From an uncultured Gammaproteobacteria bacterium (lineage in GTDB: Bacteria > Pseudomonadota > Gammaproteobacteria > Arenicellales > JAANXG01), in NCBI GenBank assembly GCA_947258785.1, contig CAMYJT010000003.1, positions 1-64,000 of the forward strand: a stretch of 64,000 nucleotides of DNA. Reading direction: 5' to 3'. The translations under genes and the position numbers were made by a program. This document shows positions 7,060-16,439 of this stretch, one piece after another (position 1 is the first letter of the stretch; each line of letters begins with the position of its first letter). Below the pieces are notes generated by a model. It saw only the letters and a list, made by a program, of their open reading frames with translations, did no database searches and was not told the origin of the DNA.

Positions 7060-8163
7060 ATGACGCATCGCATTGAATCGGTGTTGGTGATCGGTCTGGG
7101 CCGGGTCGGCACCCTCGCCGCCACCCTGCTCCATGAGACGGGCGTCACGGTGCATGGGGCCGACCACCGCGATACCGCAGCTCTCGATTTTCCCACCAGC
7201 CGCATCGACGCCGAAGACGGTCCCGCACTGGCGCAGGCGATCCAGTCCACGGACGCGGTTATCGCCTGCCTCCCCTATCATCTCAACCTGGTTGTGGCCA
7301 AGGCGGCCCACGCGCACGGCGTCCATTATTTCGACTTGACCGAGGACGTGCCCACGGCCAAGCAGATCATCGAACTCAGCGCCGACGCCCGTGCCGTCAT
7401 GGCCCCCCAGTGTGGCCTGGCCCCCGGCTTCATTGCGATTGTCGGCGCCGCCCTGAGCCGGGGATTCGACGCCTTGCGCAGCATCGAGCTGCGCGTCGGC
7501 GCGCTGCCCCAGCACCCGCGTGGCCTGCTCGGTTATGCGTTCAACTGGTCGCCGGCGGGCGTGGTGAACGAGTACCTCAACGACTGCGAAGTGATCACCG
7601 GCGGCAGCCAGAAACTGGTCCCGCCGATGGAACAGGTCGAGACCATCGTGATCCACGGCATCCCGCTCGAGGCGTTCACGACCTCGGGCGGTTTGGGCAC
7701 GATGTGCAACAGCTTCGCGGGCCGCGTCGAGGAACTCAACTACAAGACCCTGCGTTATCCGGGACACTGCAAATTGATGCGCTTCTTTTTTCAGGAGCTG
7801 CATATGAAACACCGGCGCGCCGAGGCCGGTGACATTCTCGTTAACGCCAAACCTCCGGTCAGCGACGACGTCGTGTACGTCCATGCGGCCGTCGAGGGCC
7901 ACCGCGGGGGGCGATTGCTGCGGGAGGAGTTTGTCCGGGCTTATTACCCCAAATCGATCGCCAAGCGGAGGTGGCGGGCCATCGCCTGGACCACTGCGGC
8001 CTCGGTGAGCGCCGTGGTGGAGCTGGTCGCCAATGGCGTGCTCCCGGATCACGGTCTGCTCAAGCAGGAGGCCATCCCGCTGGACGCTTTTCTGGCAACC
8101 CGCAACGGCGCCCTGTACGCGGAGGACTCGTGGACCGCGGGGTCGGAGCGCAATAAACGCTAA
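7060..8163 (+). CDS. Saccharopine-dehydrogenase-like NAD(P) oxidoreductase
   Basis: A 367-residue cytosolic enzyme with an N-terminal Rossmann fold (VLVIGLGRVGTLAATLL). It continues with the Lys9/Lys1-type region LTEDVPTAKQI, APGFIAIVGA and FTTSGGLGTMCNSFAGRVEE. This class includes saccharopine reductase and lysine 6-dehydrogenase-like enzymes that oxidise or reduce an amino-acid side-chain imine; the exact substrate is unclear. The chosen ATG has AGGAAG five bases upstream; the open frame extends 32 codons further 5' without a ribosome site. It is monocistronic and converges with the FeoB-like gene. Confidence 0.85.
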   Translation: MTHRIESVLVIGLGRVGTLAATLLHETGVTVHGADHRDTAALDFPTSRIDAEDGPALAQAIQSTDAVIACLPYHLNLVVAKAAHAHGVHYFDLTEDVPTAKQIIELSADARAVMAPQCGLAPGFIAIVGAALSRGFDALRSIELRVGALPQHPRGLLGYAFNWSPAGVVNEYLNDCEVITGGSQKLVPPMEQVETIVIHGIPLEAFTTSGGLGTMCNSFAGRVEELNYKTLRYPGHCKLMRFFFQELHMKHRRAEAGDILVNAKPPVSDDVVYVHAAVEGHRGGRLLREEFVRAYYPKSIAKRRWRAIAWTTAASVSAVVELVANGVLPDHGLLKQEAIPLDAFLATRNGALYAEDSWTAGSERNKR

Positions 8164-8192
8164 ATAACAGAAAAAGTTATACCCGGCCCCGT

Positions 8193-10250
8193 TTAGACGG
8201 AAAGATAGCGCGCGCCTTCCAGCAGGGCCCGCACCACACCGCTCACCAGCAGCGCCACTCCTACGGACAGGGAGATCGAGAACAGCGCTTCCCGGCGGCC
8301 GATGGTTCTCAACATTACCGCAAAGGTCGAGATGCAGGGAATGTAAAAGGTCAGAAACAGCAGAAAAGTCATGACCTGTACCCAATCGAGATGGATACCG
8401 ACCTCGAAGGTGCCCAAGGCCTGATAGATCATCAACAGGGACAACTCCTTGCGCAGGATGCCGAACAGGATCGGCACACCCAACACCGCCGGCAGGCCCA
8501 GCCACCAGGCGGTGATCGGTGTGAACACCGTGTTGATGTAGTCGTCGGCGCCGACATGACTGAGCAGCGCCAGGACGACGCTGCCGCCCACCAACAGCGG
8601 TGTCACGATGGTCAGGATGTCGCGGGTGCGGATCCACGTGTTGTAAAACAGCGCCCGCCAGGTCGGCAGCCGGTAGGGCGGGATCTCGAGCACCTGCCCG
8701 GGGCCGGATTCGGGATATCGGCGGGTCAATAGGCGTCCGCCCACTGCAATCACGACGATGCTCAGCACGAAGATGGCGAAGACCCCCACGCCGCCGAGGT
8801 ATTTGCCGCCCAAGGCCAGGATGATGGCCGAGCGCGCCGAGCAGGGGACAAAGGTGATGAGCAGCGAGGCCACAATGCGCTCGCGTCCGCGGGCCGCCGC
8901 TGCGGCCACACCGGCAATCGCCGGTACATTACAGCCCAGGCCGAGCAGGAAGGTGACCGCCACACCGCCGTGCAGACCGAGCTGATGAAACCCACGGTCG
9001 ACGACGAAGGCGATGCGCTGCATGATGCCCGTCTCCTCCAGCAGGACCAGCAACAGCACCAGCGGGATCATGTAGGGCACCACTATGCCAATCAGGCCGA
9101 TCAATCCATCCGCCACTGCGCGCCCGACGACACCGCCGATGGTCTGCGGCTGCCAGCCGGCCGCCCAATCGATCAGCCGCGCCGCCGACATCTCGTCGAG
9201 CCAGACGCTCACCTCAAAGACCACGAACAAGGTGGCCGCGAACACCGCCAGGCAGCCGAACAGGCCCCAAACCGGGTGCAGGAACAATTCGTCCATCCAA
9301 TAGCGCCAGCCCCGCCCGGGGTGCGGGGCGCCGACCCGGGTGACCGCCTCGAACAGGCTGGCGGCGCGGTGATGGCGGTCGGCGTGCAGTTCCTCGGCGA
9401 GCGGCCGGGGCAGCGTTTGCTCCGCCTCGGTGCGCAGGCGCAGTATTTCCGGCAACAGGCCCGGGAAGTGCTGCCGTATTTCGTCCAGAAAATAGTTGTC
9501 GCCCGCGGCCAGCTGCATCAGTAGAAACGCGTCGGGAACCCGGAACGCCGTGCGCAGTTCGGGGCGGTCCAAGGCCTCGCTTAGCGGCTGGAGGCGGTCG
9601 CAGAGGTACTGACTGGCCCGCTGCGGCTGCGGGGTACTGCCTTGGCGGGCGGTGGCCAACGCTGCGTCGAACAACTCCGCAATGCCTTGGCCCATCAGTG
9701 CAACGGTCGGCACCACCGACACCCCCAGCTGCTCGGCCAGCGCCTTACTGCTGATGTGCAGGCCCTTTTTCCACGCTTCGTCCATCATGTTCAGGGCAAG
9801 TACGATGGGCCGTCCTAGTTGACCGAGTTCCAGGGTGAGTTCCAGGTGGCGTTCCAGGGTCGTGGCGTCGACTACTTGAACGATAACATCGGGCGGGGCG
9901 AAGGGAGCGGGCGGTCCGCCGGGTTCGTGCACCGAGATCGGCGGCCGCTCGTCGCCCCACAGCAGGTACTGCAGGGCAACCCGATCATCGTGCTGCAGAT
10001 GATGTAAGGACTGGATGCTCGGCAAATCGACCAGGCTGGCCTCGTCGAGACCGACCTGAATGCGGCACTCACCGTAAGCGCGCTGCGTGCCGGCCAGCTC
10101 GCCGGTGTGAATCGATGTCGCCGACACCGCTTTGAACAGGGTGCTTTTGCCGCTGTTCGGCATGCCGACCAAGGCGATGCGCAGTCGCCGATCGCCGCGG
10201 AACAAGGGACTGCGAACCGGGATGCTGGCTTCCTGACCCGGATTACGCAT
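8193..10250 (-). CDS. FeoB-like GTPase-permease, divergent
   Basis: FeoB proteins couple an N-terminal G domain to a membrane permease for Fe(II). Here G1 is GMPNSGKST and G4 is NMMD. G3 is DLPSIQSL instead of the usual DLPGTYSL, and the G2 region GNWPGVTV is absent. The permease half keeps the core motifs GLGCNVPAIAG and VPCSARSAI within about ten membrane segments. At 685 residues from the chosen ATG (MRNPGQ) it is a little short. The open frame begins 62 codons further upstream, but that stretch is proline/alanine-rich and unlike the family. No feoA or feoC is adjacent. Iron is the likely but unproven substrate. Confidence 0.85.
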   Translation of the reverse strand: MRNPGQEASIPVRSPLFRGDRRLRIALVGMPNSGKSTLFKAVSATSIHTGELAGTQRAYGECRIQVGLDEASLVDLPSIQSLHHLQHDDRVALQYLLWGDERPPISVHEPGGPPAPFAPPDVIVQVVDATTLERHLELTLELGQLGRPIVLALNMMDEAWKKGLHISSKALAEQLGVSVVPTVALMGQGIAELFDAALATARQGSTPQPQRASQYLCDRLQPLSEALDRPELRTAFRVPDAFLLMQLAAGDNYFLDEIRQHFPGLLPEILRLRTEAEQTLPRPLAEELHADRHHRAASLFEAVTRVGAPHPGRGWRYWMDELFLHPVWGLFGCLAVFAATLFVVFEVSVWLDEMSAARLIDWAAGWQPQTIGGVVGRAVADGLIGLIGIVVPYMIPLVLLLVLLEETGIMQRIAFVVDRGFHQLGLHGGVAVTFLLGLGCNVPAIAGVAAAAARGRERIVASLLITFVPCSARSAIILALGGKYLGGVGVFAIFVLSIVVIAVGGRLLTRRYPESGPGQVLEIPPYRLPTWRALFYNTWIRTRDILTIVTPLLVGGSVVLALLSHVGADDYINTVFTPITAWWLGLPAVLGVPILFGILRKELSLLMIYQALGTFEVGIHLDWVQVMTFLLFLTFYIPCISTFAVMLRTIGRREALFSISLSVGVALLVSGVVRALLEGARYLSV

Positions 10251-10523
10251 CGGACACTGCTGCGGTGGCGGCACGAAAAGCCGCACAGCCGAGGCCGGCT
10301 GGCCGCTTGCGGACGCTTCGCCTGCGTTTGGTCGCCATGGGATGTGTAGTGTACTCGGTCGGCACCCAGCCGGTCCCACGCTTGGCGGCAGCGGCTGTGC
10401 GGCAGCACTCGGCGCGCGGGGCGCTGTGGCACACACCGTTCTATTTCAAAATCTATTTTTAACATAGTAAATTACTCCGAAATAGGCATTAATAGTATTA
10501 GTGTTTCGATAATTTCCGTTATA

Positions 10524-10573
10524 TGGAAGTCTTTTCCAAAACAATTGACAGTCCGCCGTCGACTGGCCACAAT
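10524..10573 (+). promoter_or_regulatory. gcl operon promoter with IclR-type operator
   Basis: The palindrome TGGAAgtcttTTCCA (10524-10538) resembles operators of IclR-family regulators of glyoxylate and allantoin genes. It ends 6 bp before TTGACA (10545-10550), which is followed after 17 bp by CACAAT (10568-10573). GGAGGT at 10601-10606 then serves gcl. An IclR gene lies at the end of the same gene run, making it the obvious candidate regulator. The rest of the 364-bp gap (10251-10523) is AT-rich near 10450-10520 and shows no gene. Confidence 0.6.
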
Positions 10574-10614
10574 CTTGACAAATTGAATATATCGACCCGA
10601 GGAGGTTTAACACC

Positions 10615-12393
10615 ATGGCCAAGATGACAGCGGTGGAGGCCGGGGTAAGGGTGCTCCAGGCCGAGGGCGTGGACACGGCATTCGGAGTGCCCGGCGCGGC
10701 CATCAATCCATTCTACGCCGCCGTGCGCAAGCTCGGCGGTATCCGGCACTACCTGGCCCGCCACGTCGAGGGGGCGTCCCACATGGCGGAGGGCTACACC
10801 CGCACCAATGCCGGCAACATCGGCGTCTGTGTGGGCACCTCGGGCCCGGCCGGCACCGACATGATCACCGGCTTGTACTCGGCCGCGGCGGACTCGATCC
10901 CGATTCTCTGCGTCACCGGTCAGGCACCGCGGGCACGCCTGTTCAAGGAGGACTTCCAGGCCGTGGACATCGAATCGATCGCCAAGCCGGTGACCAAGTG
11001 GGCGCTGACGGTGCGCGAACCGGCCCAGGTGCCGCGGGCCTTCCAGCAGGCCTTCCACCTGATGCGATCGGGCCGGCCCGGCCCGGTGTTGATCGACCTG
11101 CCTTTCGACGTGCAGGTCGCGGAGATCGAGTTCGACATCGACACCTACGAACCGCTGCCCGTATACAAACCAAGCGCCAGCCGTGCGCAGATCGAGAAGG
11201 CGCTGGATCTGCTCGATGAGTCCGAATGGCCACTCATCGTGGCCGGTGGAGGCATCATCAACGCCGACGCCTCGGATCAGCTGGTGGAGTTCGCAGAGAT
11301 AACCGGGGTACCGGTGATCCCCACACTGATGGGCTGGGGCGCGATCGCGGACGATCACCACCTCATGGCCGGCATGGTCGGACTGCAAACGGCGCACCGC
11401 TACGGTAACGCCACGCTCCTTGAATCGGATTTCGTGCTGGGCATCGGCAACCGCTGGGCCAACCGGCACACCGGCTCCGTCGAGGTCTACACTGAAGGAC
11501 GCAAATTTGTCCACGTGGACATCGAACCGACCCAGATCGGCCGTGTCTTCATGCCCGACTACGGGATCGTATCGGACGCCCGAGCCGCCTTGGACCTGTT
11601 CATCGAAGTCGCCAAACAGCGCCAGGCCGCGGGACGGCTGAAGGACCGCACAGACTGGGCGGCGCGGTGCCGGGAGCGCAAACGCACGATGTTGCGCAAG
11701 ACCCACTTCGACAATGTGCCGATCAAGCCGCAACGCGTGTACGAAGAGATGAACCTGGCCTTCGGCCGCGACGTCTGTTACGTGACCACCATCGGTCTTT
11801 CGCAAATCGCGGGCGCGCAGTTCCTGCACGTGTACAAGCCGCGCCATTGGATCAACTGTGGCCAGGCCGGTCCGCTCGGCTGGACCGTACCCGCCGCACT
11901 GGGTGTGCGCGCCGCCGATCCCCAACGAAAGGTTGTCGCGTTGTCGGGTGACTACGACTTTCAGTTCATGATTGAGGAACTCGCAGTGGGCGCCCAGTTC
12001 AAGCTCCCCTATGTGCACGTGCTGGTCAACAACTCCTACCTGGGCTTGATCCGGCAGGCGCAACTGAACTTTGACATGGACTACCAGGTTCAGCTGTCGT
12101 TCGAAAACATCAATGCCCCCGAAGTCGAGGGCTATGGAGTGGACCATGTGGCGGTGGTCGAGGGTCTCGGCTGCAAGGCCATTCGTGTGTTCAAACCCGA
12201 GGAAATCCAGCCGGCGCTGGTCCAGGCCCAGGAACTCGCCACCGAACACCAGGTCCCGGTGGTCGTGGAGGTCATCCTCGAACGCATCACCAACGTGTCC
12301 ATGGGCACTGAGATCGACAACATCACGGAGTTCGAGGAGTTGGCGGCCAGCATCGACGACGCCCCGACCTCGGTGGTCGAGACCCCGAACTAA
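10615..12393 (+). CDS. gcl: Glyoxylate carboligase (tartronate-semialdehyde synthase)
   Basis: It joins two glyoxylate molecules, releasing CO2, to give tartronate semialdehyde; ThDP, Mg2+ and FAD dependent. The 592 residues have the three-domain ThDP fold. [17 protein letters not shown] carries valine where most ThDP enzymes have the catalytic glutamate, the hallmark of Gcl. The ThDP/Mg motif runs [11 protein letters not shown] to VNNSYLGL near 445-480. A strong ribosome site GGAGGT precedes the ATG. hyi and glxR follow on the same strand with short gaps, so this is the first gene of a glycerate-pathway operon. Confidence 0.96.
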   Translation: MAKMTAVEAGVRVLQAEGVDTAFGVPGAAINPFYAAVRKLGGIRHYLARHVEGASHMAEGYTRTNAGNIGVCVGTSGPAGTDMITGLYSAAADSIPILCVTGQAPRARLFKEDFQAVDIESIAKPVTKWALTVREPAQVPRAFQQAFHLMRSGRPGPVLIDLPFDVQVAEIEFDIDTYEPLPVYKPSASRAQIEKALDLLDESEWPLIVAGGGIINADASDQLVEFAEITGVPVIPTLMGWGAIADDHHLMAGMVGLQTAHRYGNATLLESDFVLGIGNRWANRHTGSVEVYTEGRKFVHVDIEPTQIGRVFMPDYGIVSDARAALDLFIEVAKQRQAAGRLKDRTDWAARCRERKRTMLRKTHFDNVPIKPQRVYEEMNLAFGRDVCYVTTIGLSQIAGAQFLHVYKPRHWINCGQAGPLGWTVPAALGVRAADPQRKVVALSGDYDFQFMIEELAVGAQFKLPYVHVLVNNSYLGLIRQAQLNFDMDYQVQLSFENINAPEVEGYGVDHVAVVEGLGCKAIRVFKPEEIQPALVQAQELATEHQVPVVVEVILERITNVSMGTEIDNITEFEELAASIDDAPTSVVETPN

Positions 12394-12425
12394 TCGCGAC
12401 AGGACATCAGGAGTCATTCACAACA

Positions 12426-13214
12426 ATGCCCAAGTTTGCCGCAAATTTGACCATGCTGTTCAACGAAGTCGACTTTCCGGCCCGCTTCGCAGAAGCGGCC
12501 AAGGCCGGATTCACTGGCGTGGAATATCTGTTCCCCTACGCCTACGGCAAAACCGAACTGCGCGCTCTGCTGGATGAACACCAACTGGTGCAGGTGCTGC
12601 ACAACCTGCCCGCCGGAGACTGGGATGCGGGCGAACGCGGAATAGCCTGTCACCCGGACCGCGTCGGGGAATTCCAGGACGGCGTTGGCAGAGCGATCGA
12701 CTACGCAACCGCCCTCGGTTGCCGGCAGGTCAACTGCCTGGCGGGCATCACCCCCGACGGTGTGGAACCCGGCCGGGTTCGCGAGACCTTCGTTGACAAC
12801 CTCCGCTTCGCCGCCGGCCGGCTCGGGGAAGCGGGCATCCGGCTGCTCGCCGAACCGATCAACACCCGGGACATTCCTGGCTTCTACCTGTGCAACACGC
12901 GGCAGGCACTGGATATCTTCGACGCCGTCGGCTCGGACAACCTGTTCCTGCAGTACGACATCTATCACATGCAAATCATGGAGGGCGACCTCGCGCCGAC
13001 CATCGAGCGGCAACGCGAACGGATCGCGCACATGCAACTCGCTGACAATCCAGGCCGCCACGAACCGGGCACGGGAGAAATCAACTACGCCTTCCTGTTC
13101 GACTTCATCGACGCCATAGGTTACCAGGGCTGGATCGGCTGCGAATACAAACCGCAGGCCGGAACCCACGAAGGTCTGGGATGGTTCACGGATTATCGGC
13201 AACGCACGAATTGA
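12426..13214 (+). CDS. hyi: Hydroxypyruvate isomerase
   Basis: It interconverts hydroxypyruvate and tartronate semialdehyde. The 262-residue protein is an AP-endonuclease-2-like TIM barrel. Likely metal and substrate residues are in LLAEPINTRDIPG, LQYDIYHMQIMEGDL, HMQLADNPGRHEPGTGEIN and WIGCEYKP. Length and order match family members. The gene starts 32 bases after gcl with CAGGAG upstream and is followed 28 bases later by glxR, so it is co-transcribed with both. Confidence 0.94.
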   Translation: MPKFAANLTMLFNEVDFPARFAEAAKAGFTGVEYLFPYAYGKTELRALLDEHQLVQVLHNLPAGDWDAGERGIACHPDRVGEFQDGVGRAIDYATALGCRQVNCLAGITPDGVEPGRVRETFVDNLRFAAGRLGEAGIRLLAEPINTRDIPGFYLCNTRQALDIFDAVGSDNLFLQYDIYHMQIMEGDLAPTIERQRERIAHMQLADNPGRHEPGTGEINYAFLFDFIDAIGYQGWIGCEYKPQAGTHEGLGWFTDYRQRTN

Positions 13215-13242
13215 CAGACAAATTACAACGGAGGATTGAAAC

Positions 13243-14154
13243 GTGAGTAAAGTTGGCTTTATCGGACTGGGCATCATGGGGCACCCCATGGCGAAACACC
13301 TACAGGACGCCGGACACGAGCTGTTCGTTTTCGACATTGACCGGGTACCGCATGACCTCATCGACAACGGAGCGTCCCTGTGCGGCTCCAGTAAGGAAGT
13401 GACCGAGCAGTCGGACATCATCATTATCATGGTGCCCGATACCCCGCACGTGGAGGCGGCGCTGTTCGGGGAAAACGGTGTCGCCGAAGGGCTGTCGGCC
13501 GGCAAGACCGTCGTCGACATGAGCTCGATCTCGCCCATCGAGACCAAGCAGTTCGCCAAGCGGATCAAGCAACTGGGCTGCGAGTATCTGGACGCGCCGG
13601 TGTCCGGCGGACAGGTGGGCGCCGAGGCCGCCACCTTGACGATCATGGTCGGTGGCAGCGATGCGGCATTCAACAAAGTCAAGCCCTTGTTTGAGCTGAT
13701 GGGTAAAAACATCACCCTGGTCGGTGGCAACGGCGATGGCCAGACCTGCAAGGTGGCGAACCAGATCATTGTCGCCCTGAACATCGAGGCAGTGGGTGAA
13801 GCGCTGTTGTTCGCCTCGAAAGCCGGCGCCGATCCGGCCAAGGTCCGCGAGGCGCTGATGGGCGGATTCGCCTCGTCGAAAATTCTGGAGATCCACGGCG
13901 AACGCATGATCAAACGCAACTTCGATCCGGGATTCCGTATCGAACTGCATCAAAAAGATCTGAATCTCGCGTTGGCGGGGGCGCGCGCCCTGCACATCAG
14001 CCTGCCTAACACCGCCACCTGCCAGGAACTGTTCAACGCTTGCGCCGCGCAACACGGCAGCGCCTGGGACCATTCCGCCATGGTCCGATCCCTGGAGACG
14101 CTGGGGCAGCATGAGATCGGCCAGCGCGAGGACCTGAGTACGCCGCTGGATTGA
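13243..14154 (+). CDS. glxR: Tartronate semialdehyde reductase (2-hydroxy-3-oxopropionate reductase)
   Basis: It reduces tartronate semialdehyde to D-glycerate with NAD(P)H. The 303-residue beta-hydroxyacid dehydrogenase shows the dinucleotide motif GFIGLGIMGHPMAKHL at the N-terminus, substrate-binding DAPVSGGQVGAEAATL near 122 and the catalytic lysine in GQTCKVANQII near 170. GGAGG precedes the start. Third gene of the gcl operon. 3-Hydroxyisobutyrate dehydrogenase belongs to the same family, but the operon favours the tartronate semialdehyde role. Confidence 0.94.
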   Translation: MSKVGFIGLGIMGHPMAKHLQDAGHELFVFDIDRVPHDLIDNGASLCGSSKEVTEQSDIIIIMVPDTPHVEAALFGENGVAEGLSAGKTVVDMSSISPIETKQFAKRIKQLGCEYLDAPVSGGQVGAEAATLTIMVGGSDAAFNKVKPLFELMGKNITLVGGNGDGQTCKVANQIIVALNIEAVGEALLFASKAGADPAKVREALMGGFASSKILEIHGERMIKRNFDPGFRIELHQKDLNLALAGARALHISLPNTATCQELFNACAAQHGSAWDHSAMVRSLETLGQHEIGQREDLSTPLD

Positions 14155-14218
14155 CCGCCCCCGCCCGGCGTGAAGCAGTCTCCAACCGTTTCGAACGCAA
14201 CACGACACCACGGCGGCC

Positions 14219-15058
14219 ATGAACGCACCGACCCATGTGAGACCTGGGACCTCGGGCGCCAAACGCCGTGGGCGCCGACCCGGCAAAACCACACGAGCCC
14301 TTGGACATGTGCAGTCCTTGACGCGGGCGCTGGCACTGTTGGAGCGAATCGCCGCCAATGAGGACGGCGTGACCCTCACCGACATCGCTCAACAGGTGGG
14401 GCTGGCGCCGTCCACTGCCCACCGCCTGCTCGCCACCATGGAACACAGCGGCTTCGTCTCCCAGAACGAAGAGCTCAGCAAATGGTACATCGGTGTCAAG
14501 GCGTTCGCCGTGGGCAACGCCTTCCTCATCGGCCGGGACATCGTCGCACAAGCGCGGCCATTCCTGCAGGAACTGGTCGAAGCCACGGGAGAGACGGCCA
14601 ATCTGGGCGTTCTGGAGAGCGGCGAAGGTGTATTGGTGGCCCAGTCCGAAAGCCGCGAAATGATGCGTATGGTAGTGCCGGTCGGCAGCCGCATACCGCT
14701 GCACGCCTCGGGAATCGGTAAGGCCTTGTTGGCGGGATTGGCCGAGGCCGACGTGAAGACGATCCTCCATAATCGCGGCCTGCACCGCTACACCGAACAC
14801 ACCATCGTCACGGTTGCCGCCTTGCGCGAGGCCTTCGCCGAGATACATCGAACCGGCTACGCGGTCGACTATGAGGAGCACGCCGTGGGGCTCCGGTGCG
14901 TCGCGGCGACGATCTACGACGAACACAGCAGACCCGTCGCCGCGATCTCGATTTCCGGGCCGCGGTCGCGTATTCCCGATGCGCGGCTGCCCCAATTGGG
15001 CAACATCGTGAAACAGGCCGCAGAACGACTCACAAGGCGCCTCGGCGGCCGCACATAG
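14219..15058 (+). CDS. IclR-family transcriptional regulator
   Basis: A 279-residue regulator with an N-terminal winged helix-turn-helix (TLTDIAQQVGLAPSTAHRLL near 58-77) and a C-terminal GAF-like effector domain (RIPLHASGIGKALLAGLAEA; YAVDYEEHAVGLRCVAATIYD). A basic linker (GAKRRGRRPGKTTRALG) precedes the DNA-binding domain. It follows glxR by 64 bp on the same strand and most likely controls the gcl operon through the TGGAA-N5-TTCCA site at 10524. Glyoxylate or a related acid is the plausible effector. Confidence 0.92.
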   Translation: MNAPTHVRPGTSGAKRRGRRPGKTTRALGHVQSLTRALALLERIAANEDGVTLTDIAQQVGLAPSTAHRLLATMEHSGFVSQNEELSKWYIGVKAFAVGNAFLIGRDIVAQARPFLQELVEATGETANLGVLESGEGVLVAQSESREMMRMVVPVGSRIPLHASGIGKALLAGLAEADVKTILHNRGLHRYTEHTIVTVAALREAFAEIHRTGYAVDYEEHAVGLRCVAATIYDEHSRPVAAISISGPRSRIPDARLPQLGNIVKQAAERLTRRLGGRT

Positions 15059-15190
15059 CGTCCGCAGTGACGCGCCCCCGCCGACTCTGGCGCCTCGCAT
15101 CGCCCGGCGCGACGTAGATACCGAACGGCGAACTTAGCGCTTTCCCAGGAGTCTATGAGTGCAGAACTACACACAATTCCTGGAGGTCCT

Positions 15191-15631
15191 GTGATTTCTG
15201 GCCATTGGTTCACCGCCGCTGCCTTGTGTTTGCTCCCTGCGGCAGCCAGCGCCGCAGACTGCATCCCGACGCCCCATCGAACCACGGGGACTCACTATGC
15301 GCCGGTCACCGAGCAGAAGGTTGATGTCGCCCGCGGGGTGGTGGTGCACGGCCGCATCCTCGCCGCCCCGGACTGCCGCCCGGTGGCCAATGCCAAGATC
15401 GCCCACTGGCAGGCCGATGAACGTGGCGAATACGTCGATCGGCTGCGCGCCTACCTGTATTCCGACGCCGACGGCCGCTACCGGTTCGAAACCGAGTGGC
15501 CGAATCTGTACACACCGCACATCCACTTTATTGTCACCGCCGACGGGCACCCGGTGCTCGAGACCCAGTGGATCGGATCTCAGCGCACGAAAGACATCGA
15601 ATTCGACATGGTGCTGAAACAACGCCGATGA
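15191..15631 (+). CDS. Secreted intradiol-ring-cleavage-dioxygenase-like protein
   Basis: A 146-residue exported protein from a GTG start with a strong TGGAGGT ribosome site. The signal peptide ends near LLPAAASA. An upstream ATG 12 codons away would spoil the signal peptide. The mature part resembles the catalytic core of intradiol dioxygenases: WQADERGEYVD, DADGRYRFETEWPNLY and HIHF, giving candidate Fe(III) ligands Tyr, Tyr, His, His. It is shorter than classical catechol dioxygenases and secreted, so the substrate is uncertain; it may be a small soluble dioxygenase-fold protein. Confidence 0.75.
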   Translation: MISGHWFTAAALCLLPAAASAADCIPTPHRTTGTHYAPVTEQKVDVARGVVVHGRILAAPDCRPVANAKIAHWQADERGEYVDRLRAYLYSDADGRYRFETEWPNLYTPHIHFIVTADGHPVLETQWIGSQRTKDIEFDMVLKQRR

Positions 15632-15729
15632 CGGCGGTACGCAGTGGCGGAAACTGAATATCACCGCGCTCCCTACGGTCCCGCCCGTCCATCCAACGGC
15701 TCATTCAATACCAAATAAGGAGAAAACCA

Positions 15730-16305
15730 ATGGCAGTTTCTTACGTTGAACGCGATCAGGCCAACGCGGAAACCCTGGCGTTCTATGACAAGGCGGAACA
15801 CCGGTTCGAGATGCTCCTGAATATCTTCAAGGTGTTCGGTCACACACCCGAACTCGGCACTGTGTTCACCGATATGATCATGGCCATCCTGAAGGATGGC
15901 GAGCTGGATTGGATCACCAAGGAGCTGCTCATTCTCAAGGCCACACACCGGAATGAATGCCAGTACTGTGTGGTTCAGCACGAAACCTTGAGCAAGCGCC
16001 TGGGCATCTTTGACGACAAGATCGCGGATATCGGCGGCGACCGGTATCGCGACAGCCCGCACTTCACCGACGCGGAAAAGGCCTTGATGGATCTGACCGT
16101 GCAGATCGGCGTCGACGCCAATCAGGTGTCCTCGGCGCTGTGGGAACGGCTGCACGAACACTTCAGCGAACCGCAGATCGTAGAAGCCGTATTCACCATC
16201 ACCGTGTACATCGCCGTAAGCAAGTTCGGTGACGCGCTGGGGGTCGAGCTCGAACCCGTGTTCTCCGGCAACAAGCCGATCCTTCCGGTTGCCCAACATT
16301 CGTAA
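15730..16305 (+). CDS. AhpD-like (carboxymuconolactone decarboxylase family) protein
   Basis: A 191-residue all-helical protein of the CMD/AhpD fold. ECQYCVVQHETLSKRLGI (near 76-93) contains the C-x2-C pair and downstream histidine used for peroxidase or disulfide chemistry. The ribosome site AAGGAG lies directly before the ATG. Members act as alkylhydroperoxidases or gamma-carboxymuconolactone decarboxylases; the CxxC favours a redox role. It follows the dioxygenase-like gene by about 100 bp and may share its transcript. Confidence 0.85.
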   Translation: MAVSYVERDQANAETLAFYDKAEHRFEMLLNIFKVFGHTPELGTVFTDMIMAILKDGELDWITKELLILKATHRNECQYCVVQHETLSKRLGIFDDKIADIGGDRYRDSPHFTDAEKALMDLTVQIGVDANQVSSALWERLHEHFSEPQIVEAVFTITVYIAVSKFGDALGVELEPVFSGNKPILPVAQHS

Positions 16306-16439
16306 CGATGCCGACGGACAGCCGCAGCTGAGAGCATCCCTGGGCCTGAACGATCACGATAAAGAAACTGACATAAGTCAGAGAAACGCGACCGGGCCCG
16401 TGCCACACTCCGGTGGTCAGTCGTCACACCACTCACCGG

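Noticed and set aside
10519-12417. 632-codon open frame antisense to gcl
   Set aside because: Mirror frame of gcl with no domain; gcl itself is unmistakable.
12414-14385. Long minus-strand frames opposite hyi and glxR
   Set aside because: Shadow frames; plus strand carries clear enzyme motifs, ribosome sites and operon spacing.
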